DNA of 64,000 nucleotides from Taeniopygia guttata (lineage: Eukaryota > Chordata > Aves > Passeriformes > Estrildidae). Below are positions 24,845-36,340 of the stretch, piece by piece. The position numbers were made by a program, and so were the translations under genes. The stretch spans positions 17,887,001 to 17,951,000 of the forward strand of contig NC_133036.1 in assembly GCF_048771995.1 (NCBI RefSeq), given 5' to 3'. Positions within the stretch are counted from its first letter, which is position 1. Each line of letters opens with the position of its first letter. The notes below the pieces were generated by a model that was given only the letters and a program-made list of their open reading frames with translations, made no database searches and was not told the DNA's origin.

Positions 24845-25876
24845 TGTTACAGCAGCTGCAGGGGCTGCCTGAGCACAAATGTGCCAAAGCCCCCCTTAGG
24901 TCAGGGGAGGCTCCGTGTGGTGGAAAAGTCTCTCCTCCAAGCCGTGCTTCCAAAGAAAGGCTCAGCAGTCTCTGTTGTTCGGTCTCAAGGCAGTTTATTG
25001 CAAGTTATCTAAAAGATTTTCTTCTGGGGCTGCTGTGGTTTGCTCACAGCTCAGGCAGAGGCACACACACCCCCTGACATCCTCTCTGACTCCTGACTGC
25101 TTCTTCTCTCCCCGCCCAGGGCTGCTGCTGTCTTTTATATGGTACATTATGTGTTAAATGTTTATAGTTTTTCCCCAATGCCTATTACCTATATTAAATG
25201 GTGCTTTTCTACTCTAAACCAATCTGTGAGTGCCAACATCACCAAGAACACGGAGGTAAGGAAGAAGAAAGAGGGAGGACAGGGCAGGCCCAAATCCCTC
25301 CATCTTAGAACTTCTGGCCCCCATGTACAAAACCAAAACCCCCCTGTACAGCACTCAAAAATTCTTCCCTTTACTTTGTGACTACTTCTACTATAACATC
25401 TAAACTTTTGTGACTTCTTGTTCTTCCTGCAAGGTTGGTAAATCATTCCATGGTTCAAACCCAAAATCACAGCTGTTTCCAGCTGCCTGCAGGGTCTCAA
25501 ATGCTTCTGACCTGGGCCCGGAACATCCAAAAATGTCAGAGGGACATTTTGAGTTCCAACAGGCAAGAAGGAAGAAGGGGAGATGTTTGGAGAGGTGTTT
25601 GCCATCCCAGGTAACCAGGTAACATTCCATGGGATGTGGCCCTTCTCTCCTGGAGGTGCTGAACACATGCCTGGAATTCCTGCAGGGAATTCAGGGAATT
25701 CATTCCATGTTTTGCTGTGCTTGTGTGCATGGCTTTTGCTTTCCCTATTAACTGTCTTTATCTGAACCCAGGGGTTTTCCAGCTTCTACCCTCATGACTC
25801 CCTCCCTGATCCTGTTGGTAGGGAGTGAGTGAGAGGCTCTGAGGGGCTGGAGGCTGGCTGGGGTTAAACCATGACA
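24845..25876 (-). mobile_element. Endogenous retrovirus LTR, about 1 kb (minus strand)
   Basis: Read on the minus strand it starts TGTCATGGTTTAACCCCAGC, a start I know from avian endogenous retrovirus LTRs, at 25,876. It then runs through a U3 of about 740 bp to a TATA box (TATAAAAG, 25,132-25,139), about 135 nt of R, a polyadenylation signal (AATAAA, 24,994-24,999) and a U5 of about 150 bp ending ..GTAACA near 24,845. No polypurine tract or primer-binding site is evident next to it and no viral gene is attached, so it is most likely a solo LTR. The left edge is uncertain because I could not find a matching target duplication. Frames of up to 159 codons here are LTR shadows. Confidence 0.8.
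25132..25139 (-). promoter_or_regulatory. LTR TATA box
   Basis: TATAAAAG on the minus strand inside the 1-kb LTR, about 135 nt upstream of that LTR's AATAAA. This is the usual U3/R arrangement of a retroviral promoter. Whether it is active cannot be judged. Confidence 0.6.
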
Positions 25877-26143
25877 GCCTAGGAGGAAAACAACAGAAAT
25901 GAAAAAAATAAAAGCAGGGAAGAAAGGGTTTGGTACTGCAGCTCTTGCAGCAGGTTGTCTCTGATTCTGCTTTTTCTGGCTTCGTGGTGCTCAGGTATTT
26001 TCTTTGCTGCTATCAAAGGACCTTTCCTTATACAAAAGCAGTGGCTCAGGATGGAGCAGGGACTCTTGCAAGGACTTTTATCCAGCACAGGAGGCAGCCT
26101 TAGTTCTGGGAGGGAAACCTCTTTTGCAGAAAAGCTTCAATTA
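25877..26143. other. Short unique spacer
   Basis: No PPT-like purine tract in the sense needed for a 3' LTR and no viral reading frame, which supports a solo LTR to the left. Confidence 0.5.
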
Positions 26144-26323
26144 TGGGAAAGAGAGAAAAAAAGACGCGGGGGGAATATAAAAAGGGGGAAGGAAAATGGG
26201 GAAAGAAAGAAAGGGGGAAAGGAAGAAAGGAAGAAAAGGAAAGAAAGGAAGGAAGAAAGAAAGGAAAAAATTAAGAAAGCGAAAGAAGGGAAAAAAAATT
26301 AAGAAAGAGAAAGAAATGAAACT
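26144..26323 (+). repeat. Purine-rich imperfect GGAA/GAAA tract
   Basis: About 180 nt are almost all A and G with irregular GGAA, GAAA and GGGG units and only a few pyrimidines. It is an older, interrupted relative in character of the pure array at 11.8 kb. Confidence 0.9.
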
Positions 26324-28094
26324 TCAGTTGTCGGTCCTGACAACTCCTACTTTGGCAGAAACTAATATGAGGTGACAGAATATTTCAGTCACTGATTTCT
26401 GCCTGCTGCCTGCACAGGGGAGGGAGAACTTAGCATAGCACCATACCAGCTTCCAAAGTTCCACTGAATCTCTCTCTCTCTCTCTCTGTTTTTTTATTTT
26501 TTAGTTTTCAAACTTCTCTACAAGTAAATGATTGGAAAGTTAGTGATATGTGCAAAGAACATTTTTTCAATTAGCGATGCCCATTAGCTGAATGAGCATG
26601 AAGGGCTGATATTTTTCCCCCTGAAGTAGCAGGTACACATGTGGAATTTGGGCTATAAATCATTACTTAATAATTCACTAGAGAATAAATAGGACATAAA
26701 AGATAATTAGAGATTTTTACCACTTGCCTTCACCTTAATTATGAATGAAAGATATTTGGCATTGTCTGCAGGACTGTTAAATTTTGTTATATTGAGATGG
26801 GTCTGGGAAAGGAAGATACAGGAAGGTAATTTTATGAAAGAATATAGCTTCTGGCAGAGTGGATCTTGTATATCATTGCAGGAGAGGTATCCAACAGTTA
26901 TGATCTTAAAATCTAAATGCAATGTGCTGGACCAAGAATGGTGAATGGGTTTGTTTTGCTGTTTCAGTAATGACCTGTTGCCTGGCTCACAGAAACACAT
27001 ATGCCAGCCAATTTCTCTGGAACAAAATTAATATTATATCTCTGTGCTGTAATAATAGTTAACTTTGGCAGAGCAGAAACAGTTGGATATTCTTTCCCAT
27101 TCTAAGATGTACTGGATATACCTGGAGATAGAGGGTACACCTATCATTTAAATTCACAATGGATTGGAATGCTCTGCTGTAACATAAGCTAGCACAGTAT
27201 GAAACGCAGCTTTTTCCTTGCCTAGGCTTTGTTAACTTTAAAACAAGGGACAGACTTTCAGTCCTGCTCTCTTCCCTTTGCTGCTGTTTAGCACCCAGGC
27301 AAGAAATCCCCCTGCACAGCTGAGGCAGCCAAGTTGCCTGTGCACTACACTTTCCCTGCTGCTGGTCACATTCTGTCCCAGCTCAGGAGACACAGGACAC
27401 ACACCAAGGAGCCCAGCAAGCTTCTTCTTCTTCTCCAGGCACTGGTGATGGAATGCCTCATTGCCTGAAGGAATTACAGCAACCTCCATGCTGCCTTCTC
27501 TTGTAAAACCCAACCAACCCTACCTACTCCAAGGATCAGGGACTACAATGGAATGCAGGTGCCATGAGCTGGCTGGGGTGGAGTAATATGTCCAGGTGTG
27601 CTGGTCTAGTTAATATAAATCAATGTGAATGTGAACTTTCAGTCTAGAATTCATCACTATTTGTTATCCAGGAAGGACAGGGGAAAAAAGCCTTTGAGTG
27701 ATCTGCAGTCATGCCATCACTTCCTAAAGAGCAGCAGTGAGGTACAGAAAAACTCTCCCCTCTTTCTGCCCTGTGTTCAGCAGCACATTGCCTGCTTTCC
27801 TGTAGTTTCTCAGAGTTCCCTCAGCTCTGCACCTTTGTGGCCGTGCTCCTCCAACCACACAGTCCATGACAAAAAAACCCAAACTTCTAAAAAGTGCCAA
27901 TCTTTCCAGGTGCTGCCTACTTCAGTAAAAGGACAGAACTTTGAACAGAGAACGGCAGAGAGTGGCAGATGGGAAGATCTGGAATGTTGTACTGTCTTTC
28001 ACTCTTGCTTCATCAGAAATAGCCCACTGAACTCTGATTTAGCTTCAGCTTTCCCCAGAACTTTGGATTAGACCCAAACAGACTGAATTAGAGT
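26324..28094. other. Unique non-coding DNA with a CT microsatellite
   Basis: A (TC)n run of about 20 bp lies at 26,468-26,488. A 148-codon open frame at 27,625-28,071 has no recognisable domain. It may be an upstream part of the relic described next, but I cannot show that. Confidence 0.45.
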
Positions 28095-28714
28095 GTATCA
28101 GCCTGGAACAAAGACGAGCCAGGCCATCATCTGAGAAGATTAAGAAGAGCCTTTCTGCTGGCTGGAGATGAAGAATTTTCTCCTGATGATTTTGTCAGCA
28201 CAGAGGCAAGGTGATGCCCAGCATGAACCAGTGCCAATTGCTGCTCTACCTGCAACACCCCAAATGGGTGCATTGTGACACTATGCACAGGTTCTTCAAA
28301 ACACGTTATTTCTCTCAGGCTCTGATTCATTTATATTTTCCTGATGGTTTTCAGTTTACTTATTTACAGCTCAGCCTGATGTCTGGAGTTCGTTGAAGTG
28401 GCACTGGCAGAACAGAATAAAAAGAAATTTAAAAAACATGAGTGGCCTGTCAAAGACATGTTGGCAGCTGCTCTCAGAGTATCCCTTGATGATTCCCCGG
28501 AAATGTCAAGGAAGAGTAGTGGCAGGATTGAGCCATGGCAGTTCTGCTTGTCAGGGCAGATAGTGGGCTTTGGAGTGATGGAAATGATAGACAATGTCCT
28601 GATCACACTGCTGAGATCTTCATAAAGGCAGTGAACAATCCCGAGGTTTTGCCATTAATTGAAGAATTAAATTCCTATATTGTTGACTGCATCTACCAAA
28701 CAAAACACAAGTAA
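28095..28714 (+). pseudogene. Possible frame-shifted coding relic, gene unknown
   Basis: Several protein-like segments follow each other in shifting frames on one strand: GDEEFSPDDFVSTEA (about 28,163-28,207), then an open stretch 28,380-28,625 containing KKKFKKHEWPVKDMLAAAL and IEPWQFCLSGQIVGFGVMEM, then a third frame containing NNPEVLPLIEELNSY and ending in TAA at 28,712-28,714. The lysine/glutamate-rich composition and helical spacing are unlike random frames nearby. Breaks in frame and internal stops argue for a decayed gene or retrocopy rather than a working exon set. I do not recognise the parent gene, and chance remains a real alternative. Confidence 0.25.
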
Positions 28715-28969
28715 ATATTTAATACTTGGGGGATAATGTGATAAGCCCTACTTTCATTATATCGTTTCACTTAAAAAATTCAGAGACAATTCTCTGCTAA
28801 GGCAGACAAAAATCAGAGTGACAAATAACAGACTCTAAAGCTCCAGCTCAGTTTTCATTGCAGCTACAGACATAATAGAATATTTCAGAATCTGTGAGCT
28901 TGCAAGTATATATTATAACAGTTGGGAAGTAGGAATTGCAGAATGACACCAGAAACTCATCTCTCAATG
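28715..28969. other. Short unique spacer
   Basis: AT-rich DNA with no recognised feature. Confidence 0.5.
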
Positions 28970-29120
28970 GGCTCCAAATACCTATTGAGAATAATAGGTC
29001 TCAATTTATGCAAGGTGCTTAAGCATTCTCACTAATTGTAAGCATGCAAGTAGTCCCAGTGCTTTCAGCTGGTGATTACCATTAAGCACATGCTTAAGTA
29101 TCTCGCAAAATTAAGGTTTC
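28970..29120. repeat. Possible ancient palindromic (MITE-like) amniote repeat
   Basis: The run GTAAGCATGCAAGTAGTCCC followed by TTAAGCACATGCTTAAGTAT resembles, in order, the core of an old dispersed repeat I remember from turtles, crocodilians and birds (CATGAGTAGTCCCATTGA .. AAGCACATGCTTAAGTG). The match is partial and rests on memory of the family only. Confidence 0.35.
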
Positions 29121-29602
29121 AAGAGAGTTCTGTTGAGTTAGAAAAGCTCAGTTATGATCTCAGACTTTAGCTGGATTTGGGAAAGAACATTACATCTATA
29201 ATAATTTTGAAGGTTTTTTCCTCCTCATTGGAAGTGAACTATCAAAGTGAGAAAAATATATCTTTTTGAAAGAGATCTAGGTATTCCCAGGCTTTTGGAG
29301 ATGTAGATTAAATGTATGATCTTGCTTCTTCCACTTGATACCCCTGTCTCCCACAAGATATTGCTGGTTCATACCAGCTCTGCTCTTGGGTTTTCCCTGT
29401 GGCACTTGGTTTTCACTGAGGCAGAGAAAGATTTCAGGTCTTGTCATTTTTTCCTTCTGAGATTAAAACGAATGCTGTGCTTACAGGGGCTGTTTTGTTT
29501 TAACATCTTTGTAGTTGTCACCTTTTGGCACTGATTTTCACAAAATAAAGGCTGAGAGGCCCTGGGCGTTTGCACATCTTTGGAGAACATGGCTTGACAG
29601 CA

Positions 29603-29603
<1 letters not shown>
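29121..29603. other. Unique non-coding DNA
   Basis: No gene or repeat recognised. A 72-codon frame here lacks coding features. Confidence 0.5.

Positions 29604-29643
<40 letters not shown>
29604..29643 (+). repeat. (TG)20 microsatellite
   Basis: Twenty uninterrupted TG dinucleotides followed by CACATC. Confidence 0.98.
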
Positions 29644-29644
<1 letters not shown>

Positions 29645-31282
29645 ACATCTACACCAGGCTGTTAATAATAACTTCATAGTAAAAGCTTGTGTAAAAGTGT
29701 CAGTGGATTTGAGGGGTCAGATCAGTCAACCACCTTACAGATAAGCTCTTAACTCTCTTCTTTTGTGACTCTTTGTCATAATGACTTAAAGAACCAACAG
29801 AACTCCTGAGCATTACCCAGATATGACTTCTGCTTTAATTTGCCTCATGGAAAAACTTACCAGGAGGTGTAAACAGCAACTTTCAAGAAGCAGCACCTTG
29901 ATTTCTGTGAGGTGTAATGTCGTGAAGCAATCCATTCCCACGTGTCTGAGCACTAGGGGAATCTGGTCATGAATCCGTGCTGAAACACGGATTTTTCATG
30001 GCTTCAGCATCACCTCTTCCAGCTCAGTCCTCACACTGATGATCTGCAGTGCTCCTGCCAGGCATCAGAGCAGAACTTACACCATGGGGATTTCTTACTC
30101 TGCCCTTGAGCCAGTCCTTGCTTTTCTTTCCTTACACAGATGACCTTGTACAAAACACGGTGTGAAAAGATCGAGAGAGGAAGGTAAGGCATGAGACAAA
30201 TCTATATTGGAGAAAACAAGTCTTAGTAGCAGTTTCATGTGTCTAAAACTTATAGGATGAAAAAGATACCTATTAAAGTCTTCCTTTTGACCAGTGCTGC
30301 CACTGCAGGGTGTCACTGCAGGGATTCAGATGCATCCCTCTAGCAAGGCACGGAGCAATGTTGTTCAATTCCAGTAAGAAATAATCAAGGTGAGAAATAT
30401 ATCCCACATCACAACTTTTCTGTAAGGGATAAATATTTAACAAGCCCCTTCCAAAACTGGTAATTTGCCTTGCAATCCCAGAAGAGGTGGCTTTCCATTT
30501 ACAGACTCTGTGGGACTGTTCCCTGCTCCTTCCCATGGAGACGTAGATAACTCTGTGCTTTGAGTGGGCTGCAAGGAGAGCAGCTGGACAGATTGGGCCT
30601 GATTATACAGCTCCTCTTTGTCTTGGTGGAGGAGCACTGGTTCTCTCTTTTAAAGGCCACACTCTCACCTGATTTCTGTATGCTGTTTACCAGGTGTATA
30701 AACATATACCTGCCTTTGGGTATGGCTCTCAGAATCCATTGTGAGTACAGCAATGGATGTTCCAGGGACATTTCCCCGTGTAGGTTTCCCTGGAGAAGGT
30801 TTGTGCCCACCAGAGGAGGGAGAGGCACTCAGATGTGCTCCCTGTGCCTCACAGTGATGGGCCAGATTGCAATTCCCCTGCTGGTACTGGTGAATAATTT
30901 TTTGTCTAGGGGTACTAACTGTAACCACATAAAATCTCTACTGGCACCCACCACCTGTGGGCTTGCTCTGTGCCTTCAGGGATCCATGGCCTTTCTGCAT
31001 TGTCACCCTGCCCCTGGCTTCCTCAACACCCCCCTTGTCTTCACTGACATCACTTTCACACAGACAAGCCTGGCCTGAATTATCTTTGAGGAGCCTTTTC
31101 AGTGTGCCCGCTTCTCTAGGTAAAGTGCAGTGCTAGTCTCAGCTACAGGCACTCAGAACTCCCACTTTTCTTCTCTTTCCCTTTCTTGAATTTATCCTCA
31201 TTATCCATTATCTCCTTCTTTTGCATGATAGTCATATTTCCTCTTTCCCTGTGTTGCCTGCATGGTTCTCCAAGTACCAGCA
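29644..31282. other. Unique non-coding DNA with one imperfect hairpin
   Basis: CATGAATCCGTG at 29,968 pairs with CACGGATT-TTT-CATG up to 30,000 around a 6-nt spacer. The 172-codon plus frame at 30,560-31,078 shows no recognisable domain and overlaps long minus-strand frames, so it is not called. Confidence 0.5.
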
Positions 31283-31667
31283 TGTGGCAAGCACATTTCT
31301 CTCTCTCTCAGGATTTTTCATAGAGGCGCACAGAGAGAAATGAAAGAAAAAATTGTTTCTATTTCTGCTCTTTGTTTTTCCTATGTGGAATGTGTTTGGA
31401 GAATTGTTTACATAGAGTGAGTGCTTGATTGGATTCTGGTGAGGATTGTTTGAGCCTGATGGCCAATCCAACCCACCTGGGGCTGGGCTCGAGAGAGGGT
31501 CACAAGTTGTGGGAGAGTCAGAGAAAGTAGTATGCAGTTTGAGTATCCTCCTTTTATATAAAATATTAATGTATTTTAGCATAGTTATAATAAAGAAATA
31601 ATTCAGCCTTCTGAATTGAGTCGGACATCGTCATTTCTTCCCATTGGATTCACCTGCATTTACAATA
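31283..31667 (+). mobile_element. Solo endogenous retrovirus LTR (plus strand) with target duplication
   Basis: An LTR-like unit begins TGTGGCAAGC and contains the landmarks of a songbird LTR type: TGTGTTTGGAGAATTGTTTA, a GGATTCTGGTGAGGATTG block, GATGGCCAATCCAACCCACC, a TATA box (TATATAAA, 31,555-31,562), AATAAA at 31,589-31,594, then TTCAGCCTTCTGAATTGAGT and a terminus near TTTACAATA. The octamer TACCAGCA stands both at 31,275-31,282 and 31,666-31,673. Read as a 6-bp target duplication (CCAGCA), this closes the element at 31,667 with a mutated CA end. No viral interior remains. The 116-codon minus frame here is a shadow. Confidence 0.85.
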
Positions 31668-31796
31668 CCAGCATATAAAAAACAGAGGTAAAGAAATCAT
31701 CCCTAAAATCAACATGGTGCTCTGGAAGAAACTAGATGTGGTGCTGTTCAGCATTTTCTGCAAATAATTTCTTCATTATTTTTATTTCTTTTGTTT
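31668..31796. other. Short spacer
   Basis: Includes the downstream copy of the target duplication. Nothing else recognised. Confidence 0.5.
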
Positions 31797-31906
31797 TGCT
31801 TTGCTGCTGGTTTGTGGGGTGGTTTTTTTTTTTGTGGGTTTATTTTTTTGGGGGGTTTTTTGTTTGGTTGGGTTTTTTTTGTTTTGGTTGGTTTTTTTGT
31901 TTGCTT
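31797..31906 (+). repeat. T/G-rich low-complexity tract
   Basis: About 110 nt are almost only T and G (TTTTGTTTGG, GGGTTTTTTTT), including a run of six G at 31,850-31,855. The translated frames give only Phe, Gly, Leu and Trp strings, so they are not coding. Confidence 0.9.
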
Positions 31907-34900
31907 TCTCTGCTGTTCCTTTCTCCCCTTCTTGCTTTGTGTCCTCTGTCCTTTGATATTATATTCACATCAGTCGATCCTCACAGTTTCTGCCATGGAA
32001 CAGTAAAATGGGACATTAGCCAGGGTGACAGACAGCCAGGGTGACAGACAGCCTTCCACTCCTGCAGTGGGCTAATTCCTGTGTCCCAGCAGTGCCTGCC
32101 GAGCAGCTGGAGCGTGTGTTCTGAGCAGGCAGAGCATATGCTCCCCCATGGAATGAGAGCCTTCCTTCCACGTGCTCCCCAGCACTGTGCTGTGCATCTG
32201 CAACAAGTGGGACAAGGAGGAAAGCCCATCCTATAGGAAGTGCTGAGAGCAAAAGAAGGAGCTTATCAGATTTGCCATCAGTAGGAAAGGGCTGCCAAAA
32301 AGACTAGGACAGAAAATGAATCCCTGAATGATTTTCCCATTTCTGCTTCGCTCGAAAGGATGCACAAAAGGACTACTGCTTAGTCTCAGCTTATGATCTC
32401 TTGCCAGCACCAGCTGATTTTCTGAAATGGAGGATAAGAGCTGCTGACAGCTGTGCCCTGCACGGGAGCTGCCAAACTGCAGCACAGGCCTGTCAGGCTG
32501 CCATGTGGCTTCAGGCCAAACAAGACATCGATGACACATATAATGAGATACTAAAGGAAATAGCATGTATCATGGATTCTAAGGAGAGCTGGCAGAGCAC
32601 AGGGGTGGCCTTCTGTTCCTAAACACAGGATAGGGTAGTACAGGAAGGCTGAGTCTTTATTAGAACTCTGTTTCTGAACCCAAAAGGGGAAAATGAGGAA
32701 ATGTAGCACCCCAGGTATAATGAGGGGAATGATGAGTTATGCCAGAGTGATCATGCTGGAGTAGCACCTGGCTGTGGTTTTGGAATAAGGAAAATTGGCA
32801 GTAGAATAGAAAAGGTGTGGAGAGAACACAGGCAAAGGTACACTGCTTTACAGTGGTAAAGCAGCAGAAGTGTAGACTCAGATTTGGGGGTTAAAGAAAG
32901 AAGGCAAAGAAGAAATTGCTGTACTAGGATAGATCCAGCCATCTAAGTTAAAAAATCAGTGCCACTGAAAAAGTGGAAAATAACTTAGGCCAATTAGGAA
33001 GAATAAAAATCTTGCAAATGCCATACATGTTCTGGAAGATGATAGTCTTTATCTATGTTAATAAAGAATGTATTGAACTCCTGACAGATGATAAGAAGGG
33101 GAGTGTGAGAAAGTGCTTGGAAAGTGAAAATACACTTGAAAATGTGATGTCGTTCTTAAAAATATAATCATTTTCTCTCTTTATATTCAATCTATACTGG
33201 TTCAACAGCATTTTGAAACCTGACCTGTGACCAAAAGTGAACAGGGCTGTGAACATCTTTTTATTTGCTGCTACCCTTGCCTTAACACAGTCAGAGCCTC
33301 TCTGCCTTAACCTGAAATGCCTTTTCATGGCACATGTCTAAATGACACAATTCCGAGACAACATGCTTAATTTAATATCTTTGCATCTTGGGTCTTTACT
33401 GGTAACACTCTCCAGCAATACACTTCTCTGGAGTCTTTTAATTCTTTACTGCGTCTGCAAAGCCTGAATTTCTTCTTAGTTCCAAAAATTTATCTCTGAA
33501 ACTTTATAATCTCCTGAGAGATCTACAAGAATTGAACATGTATTATCTGTGTTGTAACCCCTGTGGTATAAGAGACTGAATTGGCTGTGCTACAGCTCCT
33601 TCTAGCAGAGAGAAAAGAAAAAAAAAAAGAGAATCCCTGGCTATATCCTCATTGGCAGTGGACCAGAAGCCTTGGTAATGCTACTCATTGCAGTGGGAAA
33701 TTCTCATGAAGGGAGCACTCATCCATCATCACTGAGGTTTTTTGAACTGGAAAGAGGCTTATAAATGCCATGGATTTCTTTCTGCTCTCAGTAATCTATC
33801 AGAATATGCTTCTCTTAGCCACCTTGCACATATGCCAGAAAATCCCCAAATAATCCAGCCTGACTTCTCCTGTGGTGCTGGTTTTCATAATATTCAAAGA
33901 GTCTGCACTGCAACTGGTAGGAGGAAACATCCAGGAAGCATGTCAGCTTTTCTGTTCCAACAGAAGCCAGCTGGGAGCAGATCTAGAATGTTCCTCCCTC
34001 CCAGGTATTTTATTGCCAAAACAGACATCTCCTTGCCTAGTCAGCCATGGCTCCTTTATTTATCATGCTGCTTTGCTGGCCAGGACTCAATTCAGATTAT
34101 GCCTTTGATTTATGAATAACATTCCCATCACAAGTGCCACGTTCCCTGTCCTCTGCCTTGTTCTGGGTGTCTTTGGGAAGCTTGACCTCATCTCAGGGAA
34201 GATGCTGCATCTGCAGTGCAAGTTGTTATGCTCACCTCTCCCTTCTTGCACCATTTCATTTTCACCCCAAATAGGATCCACGTGATCTTGTCATCCTGAT
34301 TCCTGACAAACTATGAAAACATGGTGTCATCATCAACAAATGGGCAAATCTACACCAGTATGTGAGTTACCCCTGCTTATGCTGTGCTCATGCCACAGCC
34401 TTTTCTGTACAAACCAAAACAAGGACCTTCAGGTAGCCCCTAACTCACATGGGCAATAAAATCTTTTAGGCAGATCTTCCTTTTGGACTTGTGCCTTGTT
34501 TCACAAATTTCCTCTTGAAGTAGCAAGTCAGAGCAAAAACATTAAGACCCAACAGAGAACTCATCTTCTCAGTAAGGCTCAAGGTTCCTGTACTGTGTAG
34601 ATAGAAAGATGTCTTAACAGGACCAGTTCAGTTTATTATAACAATGCTCCCCATCTCTTCTTTATAACCTCTTCTTTAGTTTAGATTCCATTCTTACCTC
34701 TCTTCAGGATGGTCAAGAATTTCCCTGCTGACACACACACACCACACCCCCACTCTTTTTAATTGGGAAATGGGCAGGAATAATTTACATATCTTATTAA
34801 TTATACATATTACCTTTTTTATTCTGTTTGTACCTTATGCATTTGAAATTCTCCACATATAAGAGAGGTTATAGAAGATACAAAAAGCTGTTTGTGCTGC

Positions 34901-35450
34901 TTCATGTGATACACTGACTTCACTATCATCTCATATTTTTTACAATAAGCTTTTTATCCTACTCCTTGGTAGGGATGTCTGCTCTCACTGCAGCTCAGCA
35001 GTTTCACATCCACCTCACTGCTGCTCTCCTCTTTTCTCCAGAGGCTGCAATCCCTTGGCACTGATGACATCACTGCATGTGTGCTTGCTCACTTGCTCAG
35101 TTTTGTTAAAATTAGGCTAATTAACCATGCCTAAAAACAAAGGGGTTTTAACCTGGCTCGTTCCCACACAAGTGGGTTAGTAGGGAAACTGCTTTTGTAT
35201 TTCAATTATCCAACAGGAATGGTGTCATTTTCCAAGAGGGAAGAATTTAAGTGATAGATGAGGATGATCAGCAGCAGGAGATGATGACTGGGGTAAGCTC
35301 TAGCTGAGACAGACACATCTGGCCATGGCCTGAACTGCCACAGTGTTCAGTTTCCTGGGGCAGAATTCTTTTGTTGTGATTTTGATCTTCCTTTTGTAGA
35401 AACCCATGAAAGGTAATTTTAAAGGCCCTTCCCAGTAAGTTTAATGTAGA
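31907..35450. other. Unique non-coding DNA
   Basis: A 16-bp unit GCCAGGGTGACAGACA is tandemly duplicated at 32,019-32,050. A CA/C-rich string lies at 34,732-34,752. No gene, RNA or larger repeat is recognised. Confidence 0.5.
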
Positions 35451-36340
35451 CACAGAGAATCAGAAAAATATGTGCTGGTAGAGATCTCTGGAGGTTATGT
35501 GTTCCAACCTCCTGCTTGGAGCAGAGCTACAGGTCAGGAGAGCTGCAGGTTTTCCTGGCCAAGCCTTGAAACCTCTGCAAAGATGTCTCCATTATCTCTG
35601 GATGACTTGTTCCAGTGCTGCAGTACCTTCAAAGATAAGAAATTTCTCCTAATCCCCAGCAGGAGCCTCATGAGCTGTAGTTTGTAGCTTTTAACTCTTG
35701 TTTTACCATCTGGCACCACTGAGGTTTGCTTCCATTGTCTTGCAATTTCCTTCTAAACACTTTTAGGCTGCTATAGGGTTGTCCTTCAGCATTCTCTTCA
35801 CCAAATTCAGCAAGCCTGAGTTTCTCCTTAGAGGCCACATAATTCTGGTAATTTTTCAGGTGTTTCTCCCCAGTTTCTCATACCCTTCTTGCCCTGGGCA
35901 GCCTTCCCAGGTGTGTCCTTCCCCAGGTGCACTGTGTACCTGTGCCAAGCAGCAGGGAATAATGGCACGCCTCACTCTGCTGGCCATGCTGCTGCTCCCA
36001 CACCCTGGACACAGGGTGTCCCCTCTGCTGGGTGGCACCCAGCTGGCACTGCCACCCTGGGCCCTTCAGCAGGGCTCTTCCCCAGCCAGGTGGTTCCAGC
36101 CCCTGATCGAGCAGGTGCCACATCAGATGGTTCCACCTGTGCATGATTCTGCACTCCTGGAGTTTCACTGAGGTTGGCTCCATTGCCAGTTTTCTCTGGG
36201 TCACTGTCAAGTGGCAGGTTGGGGTTTGAATCTTCCCAGCTCCAATTTAGCATCATCTGTAAGTGGCTGCTAATTAACCTTTGAGCCCAGCAGTCCAGCC
36301 AGTTTTCAATCAACTTGATGTTGATTAGTCCAGTCCATAC
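35451..36340 (-). mobile_element. Old CR1 LINE fragment (minus strand)
   Basis: The left edge CACAGAGAATCAGAAAAATA is a decayed CR1 tail. The block that follows matches the inverted 3' region of older CR1 subfamilies: TCTGGAGGTTATGTGTTCCA, TTGTTCCAGTGCTGCAGTAC, AATTTCTCCTAATCCCCAGC and GCAAGCCTGAGTTTCTCCTT. Farther right, CAGTCCAGCCAGTTTTCAAT near 36,290 matches a more upstream CR1 segment. The central GC-rich part (35,880-36,170) is a weaker match. At about 890 bp this is the longest CR1 copy in the window, and also one of the most diverged. Confidence 0.75.

Noticed and set aside
24700..26140. Complete provirus around the 1-kb LTR
   Set aside because: Only one LTR of this orientation is present here, and no primer-binding site, polypurine tract or gag/pol/env frame is visible on either side.
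30560..31078. 172-codon plus-strand frame
   Set aside because: No recognisable domain or splice context, and heavily overlapped by minus-strand frames. Treated as chance.
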